Part shown: positions 8,370-16,263 of the stretch, piece after piece
Layout: each line of letters starts with the position of its first letter
How positions within the stretch are numbered: the first letter of the stretch is position 1
NCBI RefSeq assembly: GCF_003044185.1
Contig: NZ_PYYB01000004.1
Span: 1 to 64,000 of the forward strand
Direction of reading: 5' to 3'
From: Paraconexibacter algicola
GTDB lineage: Bacteria > Actinomycetota > Thermoleophilia > Solirubrobacterales > Solirubrobacteraceae
Length of the DNA: 64,000 nt
The notes under the pieces: model-generated
Databases searched by the model: none
Seen by the model: the letters and a program-made list of their open reading frames with translations, nothing else
Told to the model about the DNA's origin: nothing
Position numbers and translations under genes: made by a program

Positions 8370-9139
8370 CCGCCCGTGACCGCACCGTGCTGATGGTCGT
8401 GGGGCTGCTCGCCCTCGTCCTCGGCTTCTGGTTCCTGGCGATCTCGCCCAAGCGCGACGAGGTCGCCGCGCTCGACACCCGCATCGCCACCGCCCGGCAG
8501 GAGCTGCAGGTCGCCGCCGAGGGGGCGCGCAGCGCTGAGCAGGCGAAGGCCCAGTACGCCCGCGACTACGCGGTCGTGGCGCGGCTCGGCAAGGCCGTGC
8601 CCGCCGACGACGACGTCGCCTCCCTGCTCGTGCAGCTCGAGGCGGCGGCCGACGACGCCGAGGTCGACTTCCGCACGATCCGCCTGGAGTCCTCCGGCAC
8701 CGTCGCCCCGCAGGCCGCCACGCCGAGCGCCGCGGTCGCCGCGGTCGGCGCGGCCGAGAAGGGCAAGGACCCGGCGGCCGCCGCGGCCGCACCCGCCACC
8801 GAGGCGGCCGCCGCCGTGCTGCCGCCCGGCGCGGCGATCGGCCCGGCGGGCTTCCCGACGATGCCGTTCAGCTTCGCGTTCCAGGGCGAGTTCGCCGGCC
8901 TGGAGAAGTTCCTCGACCAGCTCACTGCGTTCACGCGGATGAAGGGCAGCACGATCGCCGTCCGCGGCCGCCTCCTGACGATCGACGCGGTGAACCTCAC
9001 CGCGGGACCGAAGGGGTTCCCGCAGATGGAGGCCGCGATCAAGGCGACCGCCTACCTGCTGCCGGGCGACCAGGCCGGCCTGCCGGCCGCGCCCGGCGCC
9101 ACGCCCACCACCGTGACGACCTCCGGAGGCACCCCGTGA
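8366..9139 (+). CDS. pilO: Type IV pilus assembly protein PilO
   Basis: 257 residues, GTG start overlapping the pilN stop. A short cytoplasmic tail is followed by one membrane helix (LMVVGLLALVLGFWFLAI), a coiled coil (RDEVAALDTRIATARQELQVAAEGARSAEQ) and a periplasmic-type ferredoxin-like domain in which FAFQGEFAGLEKFLDQLTAFTRM fits the PilO core. An Ala-rich insertion lies between them (about residues 118-150). PilO forms heterodimers with PilN to build the inner-membrane alignment complex. Confidence 0.88.
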   Translation: MTARDRTVLMVVGLLALVLGFWFLAISPKRDEVAALDTRIATARQELQVAAEGARSAEQAKAQYARDYAVVARLGKAVPADDDVASLLVQLEAAADDAEVDFRTIRLESSGTVAPQAATPSAAVAAVGAAEKGKDPAAAAAAPATEAAAAVLPPGAAIGPAGFPTMPFSFAFQGEFAGLEKFLDQLTAFTRMKGSTIAVRGRLLTIDAVNLTAGPKGFPQMEAAIKATAYLLPGDQAGLPAAPGATPTTVTTSGGTP

Positions 9140-10245
9140 CCGTCCTGCGCGCCATCGGGCACGACCTCGTCGAGAAGAAGCTGTGGCCGCTCGCGGTCCT
9201 GCTCGTCCTCGCGCTCGTCGCCGTGCCGGTCGCCCTCGGGGGCGGCGGCAGCCCGCAGAGCACCCCGGCCGACCCCGGCGCGACCGCCGCGGTCGCGCCC
9301 GGCGGCGCCCCGGCGACCGCCGAGGTCGCGGTCGCCGTCGAGCAGCCCGCGCTGCGCCGCCGTGCCGGCGCGACCCGGGACCCGTTCCGCCAGCAGTACG
9401 TGCGCAAGGCCACCGGCGCGGTCGACGGGGCGGTCACCGGCGCCACCGGCGTCGCGACGGTCGACCCGGTGAAGGACGTCAGCGGCGGCACGCCGAGCTC
9501 CCCGGTCGCGGCGACGACGGGGCCGAGCGGCACCAGCGGCCCGTCCTCGACGGCCGGCACCACGACCGTCCCGAAGCTCGACCCGCTCGACGTGTACCGC
9601 GTCGCGCTGCGGTTCGGCACCGACGAGCGCCGCCGCACGCTGCGCAACGTCTCGCGGCTGAGCCCGCTCCCGAACGCCGAGCAGCCGTTCTTCGTCTTCC
9701 TCGGCGTCCTCGCCGGCGGCAAGAAGGCCGTGTTCCTCGTCGGCGCCGACGCGCAGGTGACGGGGGACGGCACGTGCCGCCCGTCGCGCACGAACTGCGA
9801 GACCGTCGAGATGGGCACCGGCGACACCGTGTTCCTCGACCGCGAGACCGCCGACGGCATCACGCAGTACGAGCTCGAGCTGCTGTCGGTGACGCGCCGC
9901 ACCAGCGCGCAGGCGGTCGCGGCCAAGGAGGGAGCCTCCACCTCCCAGAAGCGGCAGTCCGCCGCGAAGGACGAGGCGGCCGAGGACCTCACCGACCTGT
10001 ACCGCTGGGACGACGAGCGGGGCGTGCTCGTGCGTCGCAAGCTCACGCGTGCCGCCCGGTCGGCGCCCGCCGCGACGCGCACGCCGGCGCCGCAGGACGC
10101 CCCGGCGGTCGCGGGACACACGGCGGCCGAGTACCGGGCCTGGTATCTCGCGGTCTACCTGGAGTACCTGCGCCAGCTCGCGGCCGGGACGGCGCAGGCG
10201 GCGCAGCGGACCGCGGCGGTCCTCGACGCGGTCCCGCAGCCCTGA
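9136..10245 (+). CDS. Membrane-anchored protein in the PilP position of the pilus operon
   Basis: 369 residues, GTG start overlapping pilO by 4 bases. A single N-terminal membrane helix (LWPLAVLLVLALVAVPVAL) leads to a long Ala/Thr/Gly-rich linker containing RDPFRQQ, reminiscent of the DPF segment of PilP/GspC proteins. A compact beta-rich domain follows (FFVFLGVLAGGKKAVFLVGADAQVTGDG, then DTVFLDR), resembling the HR/PilP fold, and then a charged helical tail. There is no lipobox, unlike Gram-negative PilP. A PilP-like partner of PilNO is inferred from position and layout, not from clear homology. Confidence 0.55.
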   Translation: MTVLRAIGHDLVEKKLWPLAVLLVLALVAVPVALGGGGSPQSTPADPGATAAVAPGGAPATAEVAVAVEQPALRRRAGATRDPFRQQYVRKATGAVDGAVTGATGVATVDPVKDVSGGTPSSPVAATTGPSGTSGPSSTAGTTTVPKLDPLDVYRVALRFGTDERRRTLRNVSRLSPLPNAEQPFFVFLGVLAGGKKAVFLVGADAQVTGDGTCRPSRTNCETVEMGTGDTVFLDRETADGITQYELELLSVTRRTSAQAVAAKEGASTSQKRQSAAKDEAAEDLTDLYRWDDERGVLVRRKLTRAARSAPAATRTPAPQDAPAVAGHTAAEYRAWYLAVYLEYLRQLAAGTAQAAQRTAAVLDAVPQP

Positions 10246-10283
10246 GCCCGGGGGTCTGGCGCGGGCCACGGCGTCCCGCCGCG

Positions 10284-10289
10284 TAGACT
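10284..10289 (+). promoter_or_regulatory. -10-like TAGACT before aroC
   Basis: The hexamer ends 10 bases before the aroC ATG. The spacing predicts a leaderless or nearly leaderless transcript. No Shine-Dalgarno sequence lies in between. Confidence 0.5.
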
Positions 10290-10299
10290 CCGGCGCCGC

Positions 10300-11463
10300 A
10301 TGACCCTCAAGCTCGTCACCGCCGGGGAGTCCCACGGGCCCGGTCTCACCTGCCTCGTCGAAGGCCTGCCCGCGGGCCTGGAGCTCGATCGCGACGCGAT
10401 CGACCGCGACATGGCGCGTCGCCAGCTCGGCCACGGCCGCGGCGGCCGCATGAAGATCGAGACCGACCGCGCGTACGTCACCGCCGGGGTGCGGCACGGC
10501 CGCACGCTCGGCGGGCCGATCGCCCTCCAGGTCGCCAACCGCGACTACACCAACTGGGAGGAGCGGATGAACCCGTGGCCGGTCGAGGCGACCGTCCCCG
10601 AGGTGCACCTGCCGCGGCCCGGGCACGCCGACCTCGTCGGCACGCAGAAGTACGGCCTGACGGACGTCCGCGACATCCTCGAGCGCGCGAGCGCCCGCGA
10701 GACGGCCGCGCGCGTGGCGGGCGGCGCGGTCTGCAAGGCGTTCCTGCGCACGCTCGGGGTGGAGGTCGTCAGCCACGTCGTGCAGATCGGCAGCGTGCAC
10801 GCGCCCGCGGTCGACCGCGAGCTGACGCTGGCGGACTTCGACGGCATCGACGACGACCCGGTCCGCTGCCTGGACGGGGACGCGAGCCGCGAGATGGTGC
10901 AGCACATCAACGTGCAGCGCAAGGCGAACGAGTCGATCGGCGGCGTGTTCGAGGTCGTGGCGTTCGGCCTCGTGCCGGGCCTCGGCTCGCACGTGTCGTG
11001 GGAGGAGCGTCTCGACGGCCGCCTGGCGGGCGCGATCTGCTCGATCCAGGCGGTGAAGGGCTGCGCGATCGGGGACGCGTGGGACGTCGCGGGCCGTCCG
11101 GGCTCGCAGGCCCACGACGAGATCTTCTACGACGCCGAGCGCGGCTACCACCGCTCCACGAACCACTCCGGTGGTCTGGAGGGCGGCATGACGACCGGCG
11201 ATCCGCTGCACGCGCGCGGGGCGATGAAGCCGCTGCCGACGCTGACGAAGCCGCTGCAGAGCGTGGACATCGACTCCAAGGAGCCCGCGCAGGCGCTGCG
11301 CGAGCGCACGGACTCGTGCACGGTGCCGGCGGCCGGCGTCGTCGGCGAGGCGATGGTCGCCCTGGTCCTCGCGGACGCGTACCGGCGCAAGTTCGGCGGC
11401 GATCACGTGGACGACGTGCGCGCCGCGGTGGACGCGTACCGCGCCCGCCTGCGTCAGGGGTAG
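10300..11463 (+). CDS. aroC: Chorismate synthase
   Basis: 387 residues. It converts EPSP to chorismate with reduced FMN, the last shikimate step. Family signatures are plain: GESHGPGL near the N-terminus (residues 8-15), the flavin-binding GRGGRMKIETD segment, RASARETAARVAGGA, HDEIFYD and the HSGGLEGGMTTGDPL segment. Length is normal. It heads a shikimate cluster with the aroK-aroB fusion 12 bases downstream and aroQ after that. Confidence 0.97.
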   Translation: MTLKLVTAGESHGPGLTCLVEGLPAGLELDRDAIDRDMARRQLGHGRGGRMKIETDRAYVTAGVRHGRTLGGPIALQVANRDYTNWEERMNPWPVEATVPEVHLPRPGHADLVGTQKYGLTDVRDILERASARETAARVAGGAVCKAFLRTLGVEVVSHVVQIGSVHAPAVDRELTLADFDGIDDDPVRCLDGDASREMVQHINVQRKANESIGGVFEVVAFGLVPGLGSHVSWEERLDGRLAGAICSIQAVKGCAIGDAWDVAGRPGSQAHDEIFYDAERGYHRSTNHSGGLEGGMTTGDPLHARGAMKPLPTLTKPLQSVDIDSKEPAQALRERTDSCTVPAAGVVGEAMVALVLADAYRRKFGGDHVDDVRAAVDAYRARLRQG

Positions 11464-11475
11464 CGGGCCCGCGCG

Positions 11476-12999
11476 ATGCCCGCGCCCGCGCTGGTCTTCG
11501 TCGGCTTCATGGGGGCCGGCAAGAGCACGGCGGCCCGTGAGGCCGCCGCGGTCCTCGACGCCCGCCTGCACGACAGCGACCGGCTGCTGGAGGCCGAGTT
11601 CGGCAGCACGATCGAGGCGTTCTTCGACGCGCACGGCGAGGCGGCGTTCCGCGAGCGCGAGGAGGCGCTCGTCCTGCGCCTGCTCGACGCCGCGGACGGT
11701 GACGTGATCGCCTTGGGCGGCGGGACGCTCGCGAGCGCCCGGGTCCGCGAGGCGCTCGGCCGCCACCTGGTCGTGCACGTCGAGGTCGACCTCGAGACGG
11801 CGTGGACGCGCGCCGCGGGCAAGGGCCGGCCGCTGGCCCGCGACCGCGCGGTGTTCGAGGCCCGGTACGCGGAGCGCGCCTCGACCTACCGGTCGGTCGC
11901 CCGCGCGACGTTGCCGCCCGCCGACAAGAAGGTGGGCCGCCGGGCGGCGCGGGCGCTGCGCGATCTCGCGGACGCCCCGGCAGGCACGCAGCTGCTGTGG
12001 GCGACCGCCGCCTCGGGCGACTACCCGGTGCTCGTCGGCCGCCGGCTGCTGGGCCAGGTCCCGTGGCCGCTGGGCGGGCGCCGGTTCGTGGTGAGCGACG
12101 CGAACGTCGGCGACCTCTACGCGGGCCTGGTCGGCGAGGTGTCGGGCCTGATCGAGATCGGCGCGGGGGAGGAGCACAAGACCCTCGCGACGGCCGAGCG
12201 GGTCTGGGAGGCGCTGGTCGAGCAGGGCGCGACGCGCGCCGATCACGTCGTGGCGGTCGGCGGCGGCGTGGTCGGCGACCTCGCGGGGTTCTGCGCGTCG
12301 GCGTACCAGCGCGGCGTGCCGGTCATCCAGGTGCCGACGACGGTCGTCGCCCAGGTGGACAGCGCCTACGGCGGCAAGACCGGGGTGGACCTCCCGACTG
12401 CGAAGAACTACGTCGGGGCGTACCACCAGCCGTCGGCGGTCGTGGTCGACGTCGCGACGCTGGCGACGCTCCCGCCGGAGGAGCACGCGGCGGGCTACGC
12501 GGAGGTCGTGAAGACCGCGCTGATCGCGGGCGGCGCGCTGTGGGAGCAGGTCGCCTCGGGCGTTCCGGTGGACGACGCGACGATCCTCGGCTGCGCGCGC
12601 ACGAAGCTCGCGGTGGTCCGCGAGGACGAGCGCGACGGCGGCCGCCGGCAGGTCCTGAACCTCGGCCACACGGTCGGCCACGCGATCGAGACGGTCAGCG
12701 GCTTCGCGCGCTACCGCCACGGCGAGGCGGTGGGCCTGGGCCTGCTGGCCGCGCTGCGCCTGTCGGGCCAGGAGGACCTGCGCGCGCACGTGCGGGACCT
12801 GCTCGAGGGGGTCGGCCTGCCGGTCGAGCTCGACCCGCAGCTGGACGCTGCGGAGATCGTCGCGGCGACCGCGAAGGACAAGAAGCGGCTGGGCGAGCAC
12901 ACGCCGTTCGTGCTGGTCCACGGTCCGGGGGACGTCCGGCACGGTGCGGTGGTCGCGCCTTCCGACGTGCTCGCGGCCGTGGCAGAGTTGCACGGGTGA
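11476..12999 (+). CDS. Bifunctional shikimate kinase / 3-dehydroquinate synthase fusion
   Basis: 507 residues joining two shikimate enzymes that are usually separate. Residues 1 to about 165 are a shikimate kinase: P-loop GAGKST (13-18), shikimate-binding DSD (33-35) and GGGTLAS (81-87). From about 172 the protein is a 3-dehydroquinate synthase: GEEHKTL, VGGGVVGDLAGF (near 252-262), VPTTVVAQVDSAYGGKTGVD, the metal-ligand segment GYAEVVK, and LNLGHTVGHAIE. Both halves keep their active-site residues, and the frame is open throughout. The order (kinase first) matches the aroK-aroB gene order in actinobacteria, so simple loss of an intergenic stop is the likely origin. Confidence 0.95.
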   Translation: MPAPALVFVGFMGAGKSTAAREAAAVLDARLHDSDRLLEAEFGSTIEAFFDAHGEAAFREREEALVLRLLDAADGDVIALGGGTLASARVREALGRHLVVHVEVDLETAWTRAAGKGRPLARDRAVFEARYAERASTYRSVARATLPPADKKVGRRAARALRDLADAPAGTQLLWATAASGDYPVLVGRRLLGQVPWPLGGRRFVVSDANVGDLYAGLVGEVSGLIEIGAGEEHKTLATAERVWEALVEQGATRADHVVAVGGGVVGDLAGFCASAYQRGVPVIQVPTTVVAQVDSAYGGKTGVDLPTAKNYVGAYHQPSAVVVDVATLATLPPEEHAAGYAEVVKTALIAGGALWEQVASGVPVDDATILGCARTKLAVVREDERDGGRRQVLNLGHTVGHAIETVSGFARYRHGEAVGLGLLAALRLSGQEDLRAHVRDLLEGVGLPVELDPQLDAAEIVAATAKDKKRLGEHTPFVLVHGPGDVRHGAVVAPSDVLAAVAELHG

Positions 13000-13454
13000 C
13001 CCCGCCCGTGAGCACCCACAACCGCGTCGAGGTCCTGCACGGCGTGAACCTCGACCAGCTCGGCCGGCGCGATCCCGCCCACTACGGGTCGTTGACGTTC
13101 GAGCAGCTGCAGTACCGGATCGAGGAGTTCGGGCGGGAGCTCGGCCTGAGCTTGCGGTTCTTCCAGACCAACCACGAGGGCGAGTTCGTGGAGCACCTGC
13201 ACGAGATCCGGGACACGGCGGACGGCATCGTCCTCAACCCGGGGGCGTGGACGCACTACAGCTACGCGATCCGCGACGCCCTGGAGCTGACCGAGCTGCC
13301 CGCGGTGGAGGTCCACCTCTCCGACGTCCAGGCGCGCGAGGCGTTCCGCCGGCACTCGGTGATCACCGACATCTGCGTCGCGACGGTGAGCGGCAGGGGC
13401 GTGGACGGGTATCGCGACGCGTTGAACCGACTGAGCGAGGAGCTGCAGGGATGA
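12996..13454 (+). CDS. aroQ: 3-dehydroquinate dehydratase, type II
   Basis: About 152 residues, dodecameric type II family. VLHGVNLDQLGRRDPAHYGS carries the N-terminal active-site loop (usually GPNLNLLG, with the catalytic Tyr in YGS). FFQTNHEGEFVEHLHE supplies the base-binding Asn/His region, and LNPGAWTHYSYAIRDAL and EVHLSDVQAREAFRRHS the rest of the pocket. The GTG at 12996 overlaps the previous stop; the GTG at 13008 is an alternative. The substitution of GVNLDQLG for GPNLNLLG is mild and activity is expected. Confidence 0.93.
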   Translation: MTPPVSTHNRVEVLHGVNLDQLGRRDPAHYGSLTFEQLQYRIEEFGRELGLSLRFFQTNHEGEFVEHLHEIRDTADGIVLNPGAWTHYSYAIRDALELTELPAVEVHLSDVQAREAFRRHSVITDICVATVSGRGVDGYRDALNRLSEELQG

Positions 13455-14527
13455 GCGCAGGCATCGACATGACCCGGGCCGACCGCGTGGCGGCGGCCCT
13501 CGACGGCCGAGCGGCCCTGCTCGTCACGGACCTCGTGGACATCCGCTGGCTGACGGGCTTCACGGGCTCCAACGCGGTCGCGCTCGTGGGTGCGGCGGGC
13601 GAGCGGCTGCTGCTGACCGACTTCCGCTACCTCAGCCAGGTCGAGGCGCAGGTCGACGCGGGCTGGGAGCGCCTGATCCGCCAGGACCTGCTGGCTTCGG
13701 TGGCGGACGCCCTACCGACCGGTCGGTCGGGCTTCGACGAGCACGACCTGTCGGTGCACCAGCACCAGCACCTGCTCGCGAAGGTCGGCGAGGGCGTCGA
13801 GCTCGAGCCGGCGGGCTCGATCGTCAAGGACCTGCGCGCGATCAAGGACGAGGCGGAGCTCGTGAAGCTCCGGGCCGTCGCGAAGGTCGCCGACGAGGCG
13901 TTCGAGGAGGTGGTGTCCGCCGGGCTCGTCGGCCGGACCGAGCGCGACGTCGCCCTGGACCTGGAGATCGCGATGCGCCGCCGCGGCGCCGACGGGGTCT
14001 CGTTCCCGCCGATCATCGCCGCGGGCGAGCACGGCGCGCTGCCGCACGCGGAGCCGCGCGACGTCCCGATCCCCGCGAACACGCTCGTGGTCATCGACTG
14101 GGGCGCCCAGATGGACGGCTACGCGTCGGACTGCACGCGCACCGTCGCCACCGGGCCGCTGGACCCGCGTGACCGCGCGGTCTACGACACGGTGCTGGCC
14201 GCGCAGGAGGCGGCGCTGGCCGCGGTCCGGCCCGGGCCCACGGGCCGCGAGGTCGACGCGGTCGCCCGGACGATCATCGACGAGGCCGGGCACGCCGAGC
14301 ACTTCGGGCACGGCCTCGGCCACGGTGTCGGGCTGGAGGTCCACGAGGGTCCGCGGCTCTCCAAGCAGGGCGAGGTCGCGCTCGCCCCGGGCCACGTGGT
14401 GACGGTCGAGCCGGGCATCTACGTGCCGGGCGCGGTCGGGGTCCGGATCGAGGACCTCGTGGCGGTGACCGAGGGCGGGCACGAGGTCCTCTCGTCGCTG
14501 CCCAAGGCGCTGCGCACCGTCGACTGA
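13451..14527 (+). CDS. Xaa-Pro aminopeptidase / M24 metallopeptidase
   Basis: 358 residues. The N-terminal creatinase-like domain (VDIRWLTGFTGSNAVALV) is followed by a pita-bread catalytic domain. The five metal ligands are visible: Asp in VIDWGAQ, Asp in SDCTRT, His in FGHGLGHGVGLEVHE, and Glu in TVEPGIYV and VRIEDLV. It would remove N-terminal residues preceding proline. The aroQ-pepP-efp order is common in Gram-positive bacteria; here a tetR insertion separates efp. The palindrome ACCGACCGGTCGGT lies inside the gene at 13714-13727. Confidence 0.93.
   Translation: MSAGIDMTRADRVAAALDGRAALLVTDLVDIRWLTGFTGSNAVALVGAAGERLLLTDFRYLSQVEAQVDAGWERLIRQDLLASVADALPTGRSGFDEHDLSVHQHQHLLAKVGEGVELEPAGSIVKDLRAIKDEAELVKLRAVAKVADEAFEEVVSAGLVGRTERDVALDLEIAMRRRGADGVSFPPIIAAGEHGALPHAEPRDVPIPANTLVVIDWGAQMDGYASDCTRTVATGPLDPRDRAVYDTVLAAQEAALAAVRPGPTGREVDAVARTIIDEAGHAEHFGHGLGHGVGLEVHEGPRLSKQGEVALAPGHVVTVEPGIYVPGAVGVRIEDLVAVTEGGHEVLSSLPKALRTVD
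13714..13727. repeat. Dispersed palindrome, copy 1 (inside M24 peptidase gene)
   Basis: Perfect 14-bp palindrome ACCGACCGGTCGGT. In this gene it is read in a different frame (P-T-G-R-S-G) from the copies at 31943, 42042 and 45296 (T-D-R-S-V), so the DNA sequence and not a peptide motif is what is shared. Confidence 0.8.
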
Positions 14528-15258
14528 TGCTCGAGCTCTCGGGGCACCCGGTCGCGCTCATCGACGAGCCGCTCGACGTCCGCCTCCGCGGACTCGGCGA
14601 GGTCGCGGCCGCGTTCGACGACGAGGACGATCTCGGCGGTGTCCTCTGGCGTGCGCGGCTGCGCGACGACGACGGGCGCGTCTGGCGCGCCGCGGCCGAC
14701 GCTCCGGAGCACCTGCCCGCCGGTCTGGCCCCGTCCAAGCCGGGAACCGGCCGCGTGCCCGCGCTGGGCTCCCTGCACCCGGTGCGGCTGGACGTGCACG
14801 CCGAGGCGCCCGACGGGCGCGGCGCGAAGCGCACGTTCGAACGGCGGCTCCTGGCCGACGGGGTGCGCGTCCGCCGCTGGAAGGAGCCGCAGCTGCGCGC
14901 CACCGCGTTCCTGCCGCCGCCCGGCGCGCCGGCCGCCGAGCCGTTGCTGCTCGACGCGCGCACCGACGCCAGCACGGGTGAGCTCGGCCTGCTGGCCGCG
15001 TTCGTGGCGCCGCTGGCGGCCGCGGTCCTCGCCTCGCGGGGCCGCGCGACGCTCGTCGTGACCGACCTCGACGACCTCGCGCCCGCGCTGGAGCGGCTGG
15101 CCGGGCTGCGCGCGGCGACCGGGGCGCCCCGCGTCCTGCGAGCGCTCGGCGCCGGCGACGTCGTGCTGCTCCCGCCGGGGATCCCGGTGCTCGACGAGGG
15201 CTCCGCGGCCCGCACGGCCCGGCGGGACCGCTGGGCGAGCATCGTCACCCCGGCCTGA
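14527..15258 (+). CDS. BAAT N-terminal-domain-like protein, no intact hydrolase domain
   Basis: 243 residues, its ATG overlapping the previous TGA by one base. The first 145 residues fit the N-terminal beta-sandwich of acyl-CoA thioesterase/BAAT proteins: ALIDEPLDVRLRGL, VWRARLRDDDGRVWRAAAD, then FERRLLADGVRVRRWKEPQLRATAFLPP. The remainder (LLAAFVAPLAAAVLASRGRATLVV) resembles the opening strands and helix of the alpha/beta hydrolase domain, but no nucleophile elbow or catalytic His follows. It is either a truncated relic or a stand-alone binding domain. The 3' end overlaps the convergent tetR gene by 14 bases. Confidence 0.5.
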   Translation: MLELSGHPVALIDEPLDVRLRGLGEVAAAFDDEDDLGGVLWRARLRDDDGRVWRAAADAPEHLPAGLAPSKPGTGRVPALGSLHPVRLDVHAEAPDGRGAKRTFERRLLADGVRVRRWKEPQLRATAFLPPPGAPAAEPLLLDARTDASTGELGLLAAFVAPLAAAVLASRGRATLVVTDLDDLAPALERLAGLRAATGAPRVLRALGAGDVVLLPPGIPVLDEGSAARTARRDRWASIVTPA

Positions 15259-16126
15259 GGTCCGGCGGGTCACGCCCGGGGTCGCCGTCGCGCGGGCGGG
15301 CCGGCCACGACGGATCCGCGCCCGGCGGGGTGCGCTCGCCGCGCCGCAGGTCCGCGCGTGGCGGCCGGGTCCACGCGCGGGCGAGGTTCGACGCGGCCAC
15401 CAGCGGGTGCGCGAGCGCCCAGTGCATCACGGCCTCCGCGGCGCCGACGAGCATCTCGGCATGCAGCTCGAGGGCGAAGCGGCGGTTCAGTCCGCGCTGC
15501 GCACGGACGCTGCGGTCACGGCGCAGCGCCTCGACCACCCGGTCGAGCACCGTCCGCCGCACCTCGGCGTGCACGGCCATGACCGCCTCCTCCTCGATCG
15601 GCCGGTGCAGCAGCAGGCGGGCGCTGTCGGGGTTGCGCCGGGCCCAGCGCACGAGCGCGCAGACGACGCGCGGGAGCGGCTCGAGCTCCCAGCCCGTCGG
15701 TGCGGGGCCGGCCGCGACCGTGTCGACGGCCCCGACGTGGCCGCCTCGACCCGCCGCGAGCACGGCCGGGCCGAGGAACTCGTGCGCGTGGGCGCCCACG
15801 AGCTGCGGGCCGAGCACCGCCTCGACGCGCTGGGCCTCGTGCCGCAGCGCGGCCGCGTACAGATGCGCCTTGGACGGGAAGTACGAGTACATCGTCGGGC
15901 GCGAGACGGGGGAGACCGCCTCGAGGCGCCGCAACGTCGCCCGCGCGTAGCCGCGCGCCGCGAAGACCGGGATGACCGCCTCCAAGATCTGGACCCGCCG
16001 CTGCGCCCCCGTGACCCGGGCGGCCCGCCGCGCCCGCCGGTCGCGCGGCTTGTCGAGCACCTTGCCGAACAGGAGCCGCTCGGTGCGGTCCGGGTCGAAC
16101 AGCGCGTCGATGTCCTTCTGGTCCAT
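15245..16126 (-). CDS. TetR family transcriptional regulator
   Basis: 293 residues, longer than the usual 190-220. An N-terminal extension (about 45 residues, charged) precedes the DNA-binding domain: QILEAVIPVFAARGYARATLRRLEA, then PVSRPTMYSYFPSKAHLYAAAL, the classical TetR helix-turn-helix with YxYFPSK. The C-terminal helical ligand domain and a Pro/Arg/Asp-rich tail are less conserved. A near-perfect palindrome (16134-16147) lies 7 bases upstream of the start, suggesting autorepression. The target genes are unknown; efp is divergent but is a housekeeping gene. Confidence 0.88.
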   Translation of the reverse strand: MDQKDIDALFDPDRTERLLFGKVLDKPRDRRARRAARVTGAQRRVQILEAVIPVFAARGYARATLRRLEAVSPVSRPTMYSYFPSKAHLYAAALRHEAQRVEAVLGPQLVGAHAHEFLGPAVLAAGRGGHVGAVDTVAAGPAPTGWELEPLPRVVCALVRWARRNPDSARLLLHRPIEEEAVMAVHAEVRRTVLDRVVEALRRDRSVRAQRGLNRRFALELHAEMLVGAAEAVMHWALAHPLVAASNLARAWTRPPRADLRRGERTPPGADPSWPARPRDGDPGRDPPDLRPG

Positions 16127-16133
16127 GCCCCAG

Positions 16134-16147
16134 ACCTACCGGTCGGT
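16134..16147. promoter_or_regulatory. Probable TetR operator; variant of the dispersed palindrome
   Basis: ACCTACCGGTCGGT has one mismatch from the palindrome ACCGACCGGTCGGT. It sits directly upstream of the tetR start, where it would block transcription. GC-rich palindromes of this kind are common TetR-family operators in actinobacteria. Confidence 0.55.
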
Positions 16148-16248
16148 CGGGTGGGGTTGGGGAGGGACCCCGCGATCGGCACCGGATCGGCACGAAGCCG
16201 TCACGAAGCCCGCACACGGACCGGTCGTCACGACACGCCGCGCGGCAC

Positions 16249-16254
16249 TACGCT
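16249..16254 (+). promoter_or_regulatory. -10-like TACGCT before efp
   Basis: The hexamer ends 9 bases before the GTG start of efp, a leaderless-type spacing. Confidence 0.4.
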
Positions 16255-16263
16255 CTGGGGACC

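Noticed and set aside
9052-12993. Very long open frame on the minus strand opposite aroC, aroKB and the end of the pilus operon
   Set aside because: It is dominated by Arg/Ala/Gly/His/Asp/Val composition typical of antisense frames in GC-rich DNA, has no domain, and the plus-strand genes carry complete family signatures.
15245-16263. TetR as specific regulator of the divergent efp-nusB operon
   Set aside because: efp and nusB are housekeeping genes, the palindrome overlaps the tetR side, and nothing shows binding at the efp promoter.
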